The notes under the pieces: generated by a model
What the model saw: only the letters and a program-made list of their open reading frames with translations
What the model was told of the DNA's origin: nothing
Database searches by the model: none
Assembly: GCF_030177935.1 (NCBI RefSeq)
Contig: NZ_CP089974.1
Location: 186,001-250,000, forward strand
Reading direction: 5' to 3'
DNA length: 64,000 nucleotides
Origin: Moraxella haemolytica
GTDB lineage: Bacteria > Pseudomonadota > Gammaproteobacteria > Pseudomonadales > Moraxellaceae
Translations under genes and position numbers: made by a program
Shown here: positions 17,122 through 26,709 of the stretch, piece by piece
Numbering within the stretch: the first letter of the stretch is position 1
Layout of the letters: every line of letters starts with the position of its first letter

Positions 17122-18051
17122 CTAAGGGTTGGGTGGGCAGTTTAAAGTTATTTGTTTATTAATTCCGATTTGTTGGTAGATTATTTCAATAGTTTTTAGT
17201 AATAACTGAATGAATTCACCATCATCCCCATTTCGGAAAGACAAAAATATAGGGCTGACTGCACCGGCATCTAGTATGGGTAGATATTTTAGGTTTGCCA
17301 TTGAGATGGCTTTACTGTTTTGTGGCACAATGGATATACCTTCGCCAGATGCGACCATCCCAAGTGCGAGTTGGATGTTGGAAATATAACGAATGCCTTT
17401 TGGACTAAGACCGTGTTCAGCAAAAACATTTTTAATGTAGTTTGCGAAGGTGTGGTCGCCAACATTTGGATAGCACCAAAGCACTTCATCAGTGACATCA
17501 CTCAAATATACCCCGTCAAAACCGATAAAACGTGGTTCGCATTCATTGACTGCTAGCACCAAGGATTCATCTCTGAGCAAAATTCTTGCGATGGAAGGAT
17601 CGCTAAATTTTAACCGACCAAAACCTACATCAATTTTTCCCGATTTGAGCGCCTCGATTTGTTCTAAAGTGCCCATTTCAACGAGTTCGATATTGATGTT
17701 GGGCAGCAGTTTTCTGAATTCAAAAATAACTTGTGGTAATAACCCTAAAAGCAGCGAGCCGACAAAACCTACCTTTAAGGTTTTATCGGCTTGTCCAACT
17801 CTTCTTGTCATGGAAACCATCTGTTCCATATTGCCCAAAATTCTTTTGGCATATTGATAAAAAAATTGCCCTGCTTCTGTTGTCTTAATAGGTCGGCTAC
17901 CGCGTTCTAATAGTGGCAAGCCTAACTCATCTTCTAGATTTTGGATTTGTCGACTTAGCGGTGGTTGAGCGATGAATAGTCGTTCGGAGGCCTTAGTAAA
18001 ACTTTGCTCTTCTACAACAGCAACAAAGTATTTAAGATGACGAATATCCAT
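17122..18051 (-). CDS. BenM/CatM-type LysR regulator
   Basis: Activator expected to respond to cis,cis-muconate (and, if BenM-like, benzoate). It has 309 residues, with an N-terminal winged helix MDIRHLKYFVAVVEEQSFTK to about residue 60 and a periplasmic-binding-protein-like effector domain. Stretches such as AQPPLSRQIQNLEDELG, LKVGFVGSLLLGLLPQVI, KIDVGFGRLK and LALGMVASGEGISIVP closely follow Acinetobacter BenM and CatM. Acinetobacter carries both; only one is present here, so I cannot choose between them. It is divergent from benK and has near-consensus LysR sites in the gap. Confidence 0.92.
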   Translation of the reverse strand: MDIRHLKYFVAVVEEQSFTKASERLFIAQPPLSRQIQNLEDELGLPLLERGSRPIKTTEAGQFFYQYAKRILGNMEQMVSMTRRVGQADKTLKVGFVGSLLLGLLPQVIFEFRKLLPNINIELVEMGTLEQIEALKSGKIDVGFGRLKFSDPSIARILLRDESLVLAVNECEPRFIGFDGVYLSDVTDEVLWCYPNVGDHTFANYIKNVFAEHGLSPKGIRYISNIQLALGMVASGEGISIVPQNSKAISMANLKYLPILDAGAVSPIFLSFRNGDDGEFIQLLLKTIEIIYQQIGINKQITLNCPPNP

Positions 18052-18101
18052 GTCTTAATTCCATAATTTTGTATTTATATCTATAGGATATCAAAAATAT
18101 T

Positions 18102-18240
18102 ATATTTTTAAAGTATTTTTTTATAGGAGGCTCATCTTAAAATTATTGAAAAAAATAAAAAAATTAATAATTTCAATTAATTACATAATATATTTATTTT
18201 TTCTTGTTTAAACAAGTATGGTTTTATACCAAAATAGTCT
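18102..18240. promoter_or_regulatory. Candidate BenM/CatM sites between the regulator and benK
   Basis: Two near matches to ATAC-N7-GTAT lie in this divergent region: ATAT-N7-GTAT at 18102-18116 and ATAC-N7-GTCT at 18226-18240, one mismatch each. A 14-base perfect palindrome CTTGTTTAAACAAG is at 18203-18216 and a smaller GTCAAA-A-TTTGAC repeat at 18304-18316. The whole 335-base gap (18052-18386) is strongly AT-rich and has no gene. Confidence 0.5.
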
Positions 18241-18386
18241 AAATCCATATTTATTTGATTTTGCAATTTGTTTAAAAATCAAATAAATTTGCACCTACAG
18301 CTAGTCAAAATTTGACAAAATTTAGCTAGTTGAATTGTAAAGAGATTTTTTGAAAATTTTACCATATTTTTAACTAAGGAGTGGTT

Positions 18387-19730
18387 ATGAGTGAACAGGT
18401 TCTCCAAACAGCAGCCAATAAACCCGAGCGGGTGAGTATTGATGATTTTATTGACCATGCTAAATTTACACCATTTCATTGGAAGGTGTTGTTGTGGTGT
18501 TTACTTATTATTATTTTTGATGGATATGATTTGGCTATTTACGGGGTGGCACTACCCTTGTTGATGGAGCAATGGAGTTTGACATCGGTGGAAGCTGGAT
18601 GGCTTGCCAGTTCTGCATTGTTTGGTATGATGTTTGGAGCGATTGGCTTTGGGACATTATCCGATAAGCTGGGGCGCAAAAAAACGATTATGCTGTGCAT
18701 TTTGCTTTTTGCAGGGTTTACTTTTTTGGGTGCATTTGCTGAGACTCCCGTACAGTTTGCTGTATTGCGTTTCATTGCTGGGCTAGGGATTGGTGGTGTT
18801 ATGCCTAATGTGGTTGCGCTGACAACCGAGTTTGCTCCAAAGCGCATGAAAAGTACGCTAGTGGCGGTGATGTTTAGTGGTTATGCCATTGGAGGCATGG
18901 CATCAGCTTTGCTTGGTAAGGCTCTTGTGCCAGTGCATGGTTGGCAGATTGTGTTTATGCTGGCCGGTATTCCTGTGCTTTTATTGCCAATCATTTGGGC
19001 GATGTTGCCAGAATCGTTATTTTATCTAAAACGCAAGGGGCGTGATGCAGAGGCTAAAAAGATCATTGCTAAAATAGACCCTGCGTACGCTAATAAAGAT
19101 TATGAGATTGAACCGATTGTTGTAACTTCAGAGGATTCTGCTCCTTTAAAAGCTTTGTTTCAGCAGGGCAGAACGGTCAGCACCATCATGTTTTGGGTTG
19201 CTTTCTTTATGTGCCTGTTAATGGTTTATGCACTTGCGAGCTGGTTGCCTAAGCTGATGATTGGTGCAGGGTATTCATTGGGGGCGAGTATGCTGTTTTT
19301 GTTTGCTTTGAATATCGGTGGTATGATTGGCGCGATTGGCGGTGGTGTTCTTGCTGACCGTTTTCATATCAAGCCTGTATTGGTATCGATGTTTGCGCTA
19401 GGTGCGGCCTCACTTATTCTGTTGGGGTTCAATAGTCCAGCTCCTGTATTATATACACTTATTGCCATTGCTGGTGCAGCGACCATTGGTTCTCAAATTT
19501 TACTTTATACTTTTGTTTCGCAATACTATCCATCTGCGGTACGTTCGACAGGCATGGGATTTGCCTCTGGTGTAGGAAGGATTGGAGCAATCGTTGGTCC
19601 TGTGCTTACAGGTGCTTTGCTTGGCTTGCAGCTTGCTCATCAAATGAACTTTATGGCAATTGCAATTCCTGGTCTAATTGCAGCAGTGGCGATATTCTTG
19701 GTGGACATCAAAAATTCTAGCACTAAGTAA
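18387..19730 (+). CDS. benK: Benzoate/aromatic acid:H+ symporter (AAHS family, BenK-like)
   Basis: Major-facilitator importer of 447 residues with 12 predicted membrane segments. The AAHS signature DGYDLAIYGVALPLL is in TM1, with its charged Asp, and the MFS loop 2-3 motif GTLSDKLGRKKT follows. The start is ATG 18387 with AAGGAG 7 bases upstream. It sits between the BenM/CatM-like regulator and the cat/ben genes, and has its own terminator (19743), so it is a separate transcript from the catB operon. Benzoate is the most likely substrate by homology and context; muconate or 4-hydroxybenzoate cannot be excluded. Confidence 0.85.
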   Translation: MSEQVLQTAANKPERVSIDDFIDHAKFTPFHWKVLLWCLLIIIFDGYDLAIYGVALPLLMEQWSLTSVEAGWLASSALFGMMFGAIGFGTLSDKLGRKKTIMLCILLFAGFTFLGAFAETPVQFAVLRFIAGLGIGGVMPNVVALTTEFAPKRMKSTLVAVMFSGYAIGGMASALLGKALVPVHGWQIVFMLAGIPVLLLPIIWAMLPESLFYLKRKGRDAEAKKIIAKIDPAYANKDYEIEPIVVTSEDSAPLKALFQQGRTVSTIMFWVAFFMCLLMVYALASWLPKLMIGAGYSLGASMLFLFALNIGGMIGAIGGGVLADRFHIKPVLVSMFALGAASLILLGFNSPAPVLYTLIAIAGAATIGSQILLYTFVSQYYPSAVRSTGMGFASGVGRIGAIVGPVLTGALLGLQLAHQMNFMAIAIPGLIAAVAIFLVDIKNSSTK

Positions 19731-19742
19731 GACTTGGATGCT

Positions 19743-19770
19743 AAAAAAACCGCTTTTAAAGCGGTTTTTT
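19743..19770 (+). terminator. Terminator after benK
   Basis: AAAAAACCGCTTT and AAAGCGGTTTTTT form a compact stem with a T tract, 12 bases after the benK stop. It separates benK from the catB transcript. Confidence 0.9.
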
Positions 19771-19792
19771 GTTGGTGAAAAATTGAGTGTTT

Positions 19793-19872
19793 ATACTCAA
19801 TAACTATACTTATAAAGTATAAAAAAATGCAAAAATGATATTTGTTTTTTTATTTATATTCTTTTAGAGTAT
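19793..19872 (+). promoter_or_regulatory. BenM/CatM operator cluster upstream of catB
   Basis: ATAC-TTATAAA-GTAT at 19806-19820 is an exact match to the site-1 consensus ATAC-N7-GTAT. ATTC-TTTTAGA-GTAT at 19858-19872 matches the site-2 form ATTC-N7-GTAT. A third, one-mismatch site (ATAC-N7-CTAT, 19793-19807) overlaps the first. The 52-base spacing and position 64-130 bases before the catB start suit tetrameric LysR binding. This is the only such strong cluster I found in the pathway region. Confidence 0.8.
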
Positions 19873-19935
19873 AAATATGCCCATCCCAAGCAAGGAAGGC
19901 AATATAAATTGAGTTAAAAAATAATCGGGAATACT

Positions 19936-21048
19936 GTGTATCAATTAGAAACGTTCATCTTGGACATACCAACCATTCGTCCACATAAGATGTCAGTGGC
20001 AACCATGCAAAAGCAAACCCTTGTGTTAGTGAAGATAACCTCTGCTGAAGGGATTGTGGGTTGGGGTGAGGCGACAACCATTGGTGGTTTGTCCTATGGC
20101 GAAGAAAGTCCTGAGAGTATCAAAACCAATCTGGACATGTATTTCGCTCCCTCATTAACCAGTATCAGCGGCGAGATGAACATTGCTCAAATTACGCAGA
20201 TGCTTAATAAAAACATCATTGGCAATCGCTTTGCCAAATGCGCGGTACAAACAGCATTGTTTGATATTTGGGGTAAAAAATTAGGTTTACCTGTCAGTGA
20301 GCTATTAGGTGGTCGGATGCGTGATAGCTTACCTGTGCTGTGGGTGCTTGCCTCAGGCGACACTGACAAGGATATTGCTGAAGCCAAGCAGATGATTGAT
20401 AGTGGTCGGCATAATATTTTTAAGCTAAAAATTGGTTCAAAAGCGGTAGAAGAAGATGTGGCACATGCTGTCGCTATCAAAAAAGCACTTGGGCGGGATG
20501 TAAGTATCCGTGTGGATGTTAATCGTGCGTGGAGTAAAATGCAATGCATTAAGGGTATACAAGCATTGCAAGATGGTGGCATTGATTTAATTGAACAACC
20601 CTGTGCTATTTTTGATACCGAACTTTTAAAATATCTAACCGACCGTTTTGATGTGGCGATTATGGCAGACGAAGCAGTTATGGCACCACAAAACGCCTAC
20701 ACACTTGCCAAAAATCGCTGTGCTGATGTGTTTGCTGTCAAGATAGAGCAAGCGGGCGGACTAATGGAGGCATGTGATATTGCCAAAATCGCTCAATTTG
20801 CAGGGATTGATTTGTACGGTGGCACCATGCTAGAAGGGGCGGTGGGGACGATTGCATCCGCTCATGTATTTAGCACCTTTGAGAGTTTAGCTTATGGTAC
20901 AGAGCTGTTTGCACCGTTGCTTTTGACCGAAGAAATTCTAAAAACTCCTCTGGCTTATGAGAATTTTGAATTAAAAGTACCAAAGGGTGCAGGGCTTGGC
21001 ATTGAGCTGGATGAGGAAAAAATATTGTCATTAGCACGACATTCGTAA
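19936..21048 (+). CDS. catB: Muconate cycloisomerase I
   Basis: Converts cis,cis-muconate to muconolactone in the catechol ortho-cleavage pathway. Enolase superfamily, 370 residues. The N-terminal capping domain is followed by a barrel with the catalytic KLKIGSK lysines (about residue 165), metal ligands in VDVN, DLIEQP and MADEAV, and the distal Lys in VFAVKIEQAGG. The start is GTG 19936 (CGGGA 5 bases upstream), which fits the family N-terminus. It is the first gene of a 16-gene co-directional run, preceded by consensus BenM/CatM sites. Confidence 0.95.
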   Translation: MYQLETFILDIPTIRPHKMSVATMQKQTLVLVKITSAEGIVGWGEATTIGGLSYGEESPESIKTNLDMYFAPSLTSISGEMNIAQITQMLNKNIIGNRFAKCAVQTALFDIWGKKLGLPVSELLGGRMRDSLPVLWVLASGDTDKDIAEAKQMIDSGRHNIFKLKIGSKAVEEDVAHAVAIKKALGRDVSIRVDVNRAWSKMQCIKGIQALQDGGIDLIEQPCAIFDTELLKYLTDRFDVAIMADEAVMAPQNAYTLAKNRCADVFAVKIEQAGGLMEACDIAKIAQFAGIDLYGGTMLEGAVGTIASAHVFSTFESLAYGTELFAPLLLTEEILKTPLAYENFELKVPKGAGLGIELDEEKILSLARHS

Positions 21049-21085
21049 GATGTTAATATAGTTAGACAAAACATAAGGAGGTATT

Positions 21086-21376
21086 ATGCTTTATCATGTA
21101 AAAATGGATGTCAACATTCCAGTTGACTTTGACAAACAAAAAGCTGATGAGATTAAGGCAATCGAAAAAGCCTACTCGCAGGAACTTCAAAAACAAGGTA
21201 AATGGCGACATTTATGGCGAATCTCTGGCCAATATTCTAATATCAGTATTTTTGATGTGGAGAGTAATGAGGAGTTGCACACCATATTGCAGGGATTACC
21301 ACTCTACCCTTTTATGAACATAGAGGTTATGCCTTTAAACCGTCATCCGTCATCTATTCGTGATGATGATAGCTGA
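21086..21376 (+). CDS. catC: Muconolactone delta-isomerase
   Basis: Isomerises muconolactone to beta-ketoadipate enol-lactone. It has 96 residues, the family's usual size. It begins MLYHVKMDVNIPVDFD and contains the conserved basic GKWRHLWRISGQYSNISIFD and the C-terminal PLYPFMNIEV. AAGGAGG lies 6 bases before the ATG. It lies 37 bases after catB and acts on the CatB product. Confidence 0.96.
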   Translation: MLYHVKMDVNIPVDFDKQKADEIKAIEKAYSQELQKQGKWRHLWRISGQYSNISIFDVESNEELHTILQGLPLYPFMNIEVMPLNRHPSSIRDDDS

Positions 21377-21476
21377 TTTTTAATTTACAAAAGTGGCTAT
21401 GCACTCTCATAGCAATTAACCCAACCGTAGCCAGCCATTTGGAGATGCCAGCTACACCATGACAAGGAGAAGAAGT

Positions 21477-22400
21477 ATGAACCGTCAAGAAATTGATGCT
21501 TTGGTTAAAAAAATGAATGTGGACACCGCTACAGGTGAAGTGGACGCTCGTGTGCAAGAGATTGTGGTTCGTCTTTTGGGTGATTTGTTTGAAGCCATTG
21601 TGGATTTGAACATCACCCAAACTGAGCTTTGGAAAGGCATGGAGTACCTTTCTGATTTGGGCCAGGCCAACGAAGTAGGATTGCTTGTACCTGGTCTTGG
21701 TTTAGAGCACTTCATGGACTTGCTTGAAGACGAAAAAGACCGTCAAGCTGGCGTAGAACAAGGCGGTACACCTCGTACCATCGAAGGCCCACTGTATGTG
21801 GCGGGAGCTCCTGAGAGCGTGGGCTTTGCCCGCATGGACGATGGCTCTGAATCTGACAAGATTGACACGCTCATCATTGAGGGTGTGGTGACTGATGTGG
21901 ATGGCAACATCGTACCAAATGCCAAAGTGGAAATGTGGCACGCTAACGGTCAGGGCAACTATTCATTCTTTGATAAATCACAATCTGATTTCAACCTTCG
22001 CCGTACCATTTATACCGATGAAAACGGTCGCTATCGTGCCCAAACTACTATGCCAGTTGGTTATGGTTGTCCACCGAATGGACCAACGCAAGCCCTGCTT
22101 GACAAGCTAGGTCGTCATGGTCAGCGTCCATCGCATGTTCACTACTTCATCACGGCTGACGGCTTCCGTAAGCTCACCACTCAGTTTAACATCGAAGGCG
22201 ACAAATACCTCTGGGACGACTTTGCGTTCGGTACTCGTGAAGGCTTGGTTGCTACTGCTACCGACAAATCAAGTCCAGAAGAGCTTGCCAGATATGGACT
22301 AGACAAGCCATTTAAGCACATCACCTTTGATTTTAAACTAACCAAAGACACCCAAACCGCCCCAACTACCGAAGTGGACAGAAGACGAGCTCAGGGCTGA
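21477..22400 (+). CDS. catA: Catechol 1,2-dioxygenase
   Basis: Intradiol Fe(III) dioxygenase that cleaves catechol to cis,cis-muconate. It has 307 residues. An N-terminal helical dimerisation domain is followed by the catalytic beta-sandwich with the iron ligands visible: Tyr in GNYSFFD, Tyr in MPVGYGCPP and the two His in RPSHVHYF. The ATG at 21477 follows AAGGAGAAG. The codons are richer in C-ending choices than its neighbours, consistent with high expression. In Acinetobacter catA is separate from catBC; here it directly follows catC. A hairpin without a T tract follows the stop. Confidence 0.97.
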   Translation: MNRQEIDALVKKMNVDTATGEVDARVQEIVVRLLGDLFEAIVDLNITQTELWKGMEYLSDLGQANEVGLLVPGLGLEHFMDLLEDEKDRQAGVEQGGTPRTIEGPLYVAGAPESVGFARMDDGSESDKIDTLIIEGVVTDVDGNIVPNAKVEMWHANGQGNYSFFDKSQSDFNLRRTIYTDENGRYRAQTTMPVGYGCPPNGPTQALLDKLGRHGQRPSHVHYFITADGFRKLTTQFNIEGDKYLWDDFAFGTREGLVATATDKSSPEELARYGLDKPFKHITFDFKLTKDTQTAPTTEVDRRRAQG

Positions 22401-22415
22401 TCGTTGTTATCGGTA

Positions 22416-22449
22416 GATTGTATCTTAGCAATAGGGTTAAGATACAATC
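22416..22449 (+). promoter_or_regulatory. Intercistronic stem-loop after catA
   Basis: GATTGTATCTTA and TAAGATACAATC are perfect 12-base arms around a 10-base loop. No T run follows, so a leaky terminator, or an mRNA processing or 3'-end stabiliser of the catBCA segment, is more likely than a full stop. Confidence 0.6.
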
Positions 22450-22487
22450 CCCATAATCCACAACATAACCTACAAAAGGAGTGGTAA

Positions 22488-23531
22488 ATGAGTTATCAAG
22501 TTACAAAAGGATTGTCTGTTTTGGCGGTGTCGGCATTGTCCCTAAGTCTGATGGCGTGTTCGACAACATCGGTTTCGTCCCAATCGGCTGTTCAGGCAAA
22601 TCCTGAATACCTACACGCACCAAGCACCCACCCAGCACGCCTTGCCCCAAAAGAAGGTGAAATGAGAGTAACCTTATTGGGTACAGGTAGCCCAGTGCCG
22701 AGCGTTCATCGCTATGGATCTGCAACTTTGGTACAAGCTGGTGGTCTTAATATTTTGATTGATGCAGGGCGTGGCAATGCGGTGCGTTTGACCCAAGCGG
22801 GTGTACCACTTGGCAAAATTGATGCGGTATTTTTTACCCATTATCACTCTGACCATACCAATGGTTTGGGCGATTTGTGGATGACGGGTTATATTCCTGC
22901 GTTTGGTGGTCGCAGTAGCGGTGCATTAAATGTTTATGGTCCGACTGGGGCAAAAGCATTGGTTGAAGGCTTAAAAATCGCCCATGCTGATGACATTAAA
23001 GTGCGTGTTGCTGATGGCGAACTAAAAGCGGAAACGACGGGGCTTGTTGCTCATGAATTTGAGGGTGAGGGCGTCGTGTTTAACCAAAATGGTGTGGTGA
23101 TTACCGCCTTTGATGTGCCACATGATACCAAAGGAGCGATTAAGCCAAACTTGGGCTATCGTGTGGATTATGCAGGGCGTTCGGTGCTCATTAGTGGCGA
23201 TACCATTCCCTCGCCAAATGTCATCAAATACGGCAAAGGTGTAGATTTGCTCATTCACGAAGTGGCTGAATTTAAAGACACCAATGCCCTACCGCAAGTC
23301 TATGCTCATCATACCAACCCACGCCAAGCAGGCGAGATTTTTAGCCAAACCAAGCCAAAAATGGCGGTTTATACCCATGTTGTCAATGGCGTATCGGCAA
23401 AAATCATCGGTATTCCTGACGAAGAATTGATTGAGCGTACTCGTGCCAATTATCAAGGAGCGTTAAAGGTTGGACGGGATTTGATGAGTTTTTCGCTCAA
23501 CGCAAATGGCGTTGAGGTGTATGAACCTTAA
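22488..23531 (+). CDS. Metallo-beta-lactamase-fold lipoprotein hydrolase
   Basis: A 347-residue protein exported as a lipoprotein: a basic hydrophobic leader and lipobox LSLSLMACST with Cys at about residue 24. The mature part is an MBL-fold hydrolase with the metal motif FTHYHSDHTNGLGD (HxHxDH), a later LISGDT and C-terminal HTNP/THV histidines. The GTGSPVPS start of the fold resembles the RNase Z/arylsulfatase-like branch rather than beta-lactamases. It sits between catA and benA on the same strand, and I know no such gene in characterised ben/cat clusters. Substrate unknown. An ester or lactone of an aromatic acid, hydrolysed in the periplasm, would fit the context but is a guess. Confidence 0.8.
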   Translation: MSYQVTKGLSVLAVSALSLSLMACSTTSVSSQSAVQANPEYLHAPSTHPARLAPKEGEMRVTLLGTGSPVPSVHRYGSATLVQAGGLNILIDAGRGNAVRLTQAGVPLGKIDAVFFTHYHSDHTNGLGDLWMTGYIPAFGGRSSGALNVYGPTGAKALVEGLKIAHADDIKVRVADGELKAETTGLVAHEFEGEGVVFNQNGVVITAFDVPHDTKGAIKPNLGYRVDYAGRSVLISGDTIPSPNVIKYGKGVDLLIHEVAEFKDTNALPQVYAHHTNPRQAGEIFSQTKPKMAVYTHVVNGVSAKIIGIPDEELIERTRANYQGALKVGRDLMSFSLNANGVEVYEP

Positions 23532-23585
23532 TTGTTATTTCATTTAAATTGTATTTGACCCCAGCTTGTGCAAGGAGAAAATAAA

Positions 23586-24971
23586 ATGCCAAAGATTCCT
23601 GTTGTCAATACCAGTCATTTAGACCGCATTGACGAGCTTTTAGTAGAAAATCCAGAAACTGGCGAATATAAAGTTCATCGCTCTGTATTTACCGACCAAA
23701 CTTTATTTGATTTGGAAATGAAATATATCTTTGAGGGCAACTGGGTGTATTTGGCACATGAAAGCCAAATTCCAGAAATCAACGATTATTATACGACTTA
23801 TATTGGTCGCCAACCAATCATCATTGCTCGCAACAAAGATGGCGAATTAAATGCGATGATTAACGCCTGTTCACATCGTGGGGCTCAGCTTTGCCGTTAC
23901 AAAAAAGGCAACAAATCCTCCTATACCTGCCCATTTCACGGTTGGACATTTAACAACTCTGGCAAACTTTTAAAAGTCAAAGACCCTAAAGACGCAGGTT
24001 ATCCTGAAAGTTTTAATAAAGACGGTTCGCACGATTTAAAAAAAGTCGCTCGTTTTGAAAGCTACAAAGGCTTTTTGTTTGGCAGTTTAAATCCTGATGT
24101 CCTGCCACTTGAAGAATATCTTGGTGAAGCGACCAAAATCATTGACATGATTGTCGGTCAAGCTCAAGATGGCTTAGAAGTTCTTCGTGGTTCTTCAACT
24201 TACACTTATGAAGGTAACTGGAAGCTCACCGCCGAAAATGGTGCCGACGGATACCATGTGTCTGCAGTACATTGGAACTATGCTGCCACAACCCAACAAC
24301 GCAAAGAAAAGCAAGCGGGAGAGGATAAAATCCGTGCTATGAGTGCAGGCGGTTGGGGCAAACAAGGCGGTGGCTCATACGGTTTTGAACATGGGCATAT
24401 GCTTCTTTGGACACAATGGGCAAACCCAGAAGACCGTCCAAACTACGCCCAATACGACACTTATAAAGAGCTCTACGGCGAGGCGATGGCAAAATGGATG
24501 ATTGAGCGGTCTCGCAATCTATGCTTATACCCTAACGTATATCTGATGGATCAATTTGGATCCCAAATCCGGGTACTGCGTCCGATTAGCGTTAATAAAA
24601 CTGAAGTAACCATTTATTGTATCGCACCTGTGGGTGAGGATGCAGAGGCTCGCCAAAGACGTATTCGCCAATATGAAGATTTCTTTAATGCATCAGGTAT
24701 GGCGACCCCAGATGATCTAGAGGAGTTCCGCTCTTGCCAGGTGGGCTATGCCGGAATTGAGCTTGAATGGAATGACATGTGTCGTGGAGCAACTCATTGG
24801 GTGCATGGACCTGATGAGGTTGCTGATGAAATCGGATTAAAGCCTAAACTAAGCGGTGTCAAAACCGAAGATGAGGGATTGTATTTAGCACAGCACGAGC
24901 ATTGGATAGAAATGATGAAGCGTGCCATTTCTAATGAACGCAAGCTTGAAAAACATGGAGAAGTTGCATGA
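23586..24971 (+). CDS. benA: Benzoate 1,2-dioxygenase, large (alpha) subunit
   Basis: Oxygenase component that dihydroxylates benzoate to 1,6-dihydroxycyclohexa-2,4-diene-1-carboxylate. It has 461 residues. The Rieske cluster ligands are C95/H97 and C115/H118 (CSHRG and CPFHGW), and the mononuclear iron region is [14 protein letters not shown]. As far as I remember them, it follows Acinetobacter BenA almost throughout, including the N-terminus and [19 protein letters not shown]. The presence of benD below argues against anthranilate dioxygenase, which needs no dehydrogenase. The start is ATG 23586 (AAGGAGA upstream). It overlaps benB by 4 bases. Confidence 0.96.
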   Translation: MPKIPVVNTSHLDRIDELLVENPETGEYKVHRSVFTDQTLFDLEMKYIFEGNWVYLAHESQIPEINDYYTTYIGRQPIIIARNKDGELNAMINACSHRGAQLCRYKKGNKSSYTCPFHGWTFNNSGKLLKVKDPKDAGYPESFNKDGSHDLKKVARFESYKGFLFGSLNPDVLPLEEYLGEATKIIDMIVGQAQDGLEVLRGSSTYTYEGNWKLTAENGADGYHVSAVHWNYAATTQQRKEKQAGEDKIRAMSAGGWGKQGGGSYGFEHGHMLLWTQWANPEDRPNYAQYDTYKELYGEAMAKWMIERSRNLCLYPNVYLMDQFGSQIRVLRPISVNKTEVTIYCIAPVGEDAEARQRRIRQYEDFFNASGMATPDDLEEFRSCQVGYAGIELEWNDMCRGATHWVHGPDEVADEIGLKPKLSGVKTEDEGLYLAQHEHWIEMMKRAISNERKLEKHGEVA

Positions 24972-25477
24972 ATAATGTACCAGTAGTATCAGCAGAATTA
25001 CAGAATAAAATCAGTCAGTTTTTGTATCAAGAAGCTCGCTTTTTGGACGATGAGCAGTGGGACGATTGGCTAAACTGTTATGCTCCAGAAGCATCTTTTT
25101 GGATGCCAGCATGGGACGATGATGATACCCTCATCACAGACCCAATGGCGGAAATTTCCTTGATTTATTACCCAGATCGTCAAGGGTTAGAAGACCGAGT
25201 GTTTCGTATCAAAACTGAGCGTTCATCAGCAACCATTCCCGATACTCGCACAAGCCACAATATTAACAACATTGAGGTAGAAAGTGTAGAAGGTATCAAG
25301 GCAACGGTACGCTTTAATTGGCATACGCTTAGTTTTCGCTATAAGACGATTTCTCAGCATTTTGGTATGTCTCGTTACGAAATCGATGTTTCAGGCGACA
25401 GCTTTAAAATTTTGAGCAAATATGTCGTTCTAAAAAATGACTACATTCACCAAGTCATTGATGTTTATCATATTTGA
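24968..25477 (+). CDS. benB: Benzoate 1,2-dioxygenase, small (beta) subunit
   Basis: Structural beta subunit of the alpha3beta3 oxygenase, 169 residues, with the family's NTF2-like fold. It has [20 protein letters not shown] near the N-terminus and SRYEIDV with a C-terminal [17 protein letters not shown]. The start ATG overlaps the benA stop in ATGA, so translation is coupled and subunits are made in step. A strong hairpin follows before benC. Confidence 0.95.
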   Translation: MNNVPVVSAELQNKISQFLYQEARFLDDEQWDDWLNCYAPEASFWMPAWDDDDTLITDPMAEISLIYYPDRQGLEDRVFRIKTERSSATIPDTRTSHNINNIEVESVEGIKATVRFNWHTLSFRYKTISQHFGMSRYEIDVSGDSFKILSKYVVLKNDYIHQVIDVYHI

Positions 25478-25479
25478 TA

Positions 25480-26593
<1,114 letters not shown>

Positions 26594-26709
26594 GATGGCG
26601 GCAAAATGGATTGCTTGTAAATTTCATAAAAGTCATTAAAATCTTTTTTACCCCTAGTGGTCAGTACCTAATGGCTGAAATTTGTCATCATCTATCAAAA
26701 GGAGTAAAT

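Noticed and set aside
18203-18216. CTTGTTTAAACAAG palindrome as the main LysR site
   Set aside because: It lacks the T-N11-A, ATAC/GTAT pattern of BenM/CatM. It could be a fortuitous AT-rich palindrome or bind another factor.
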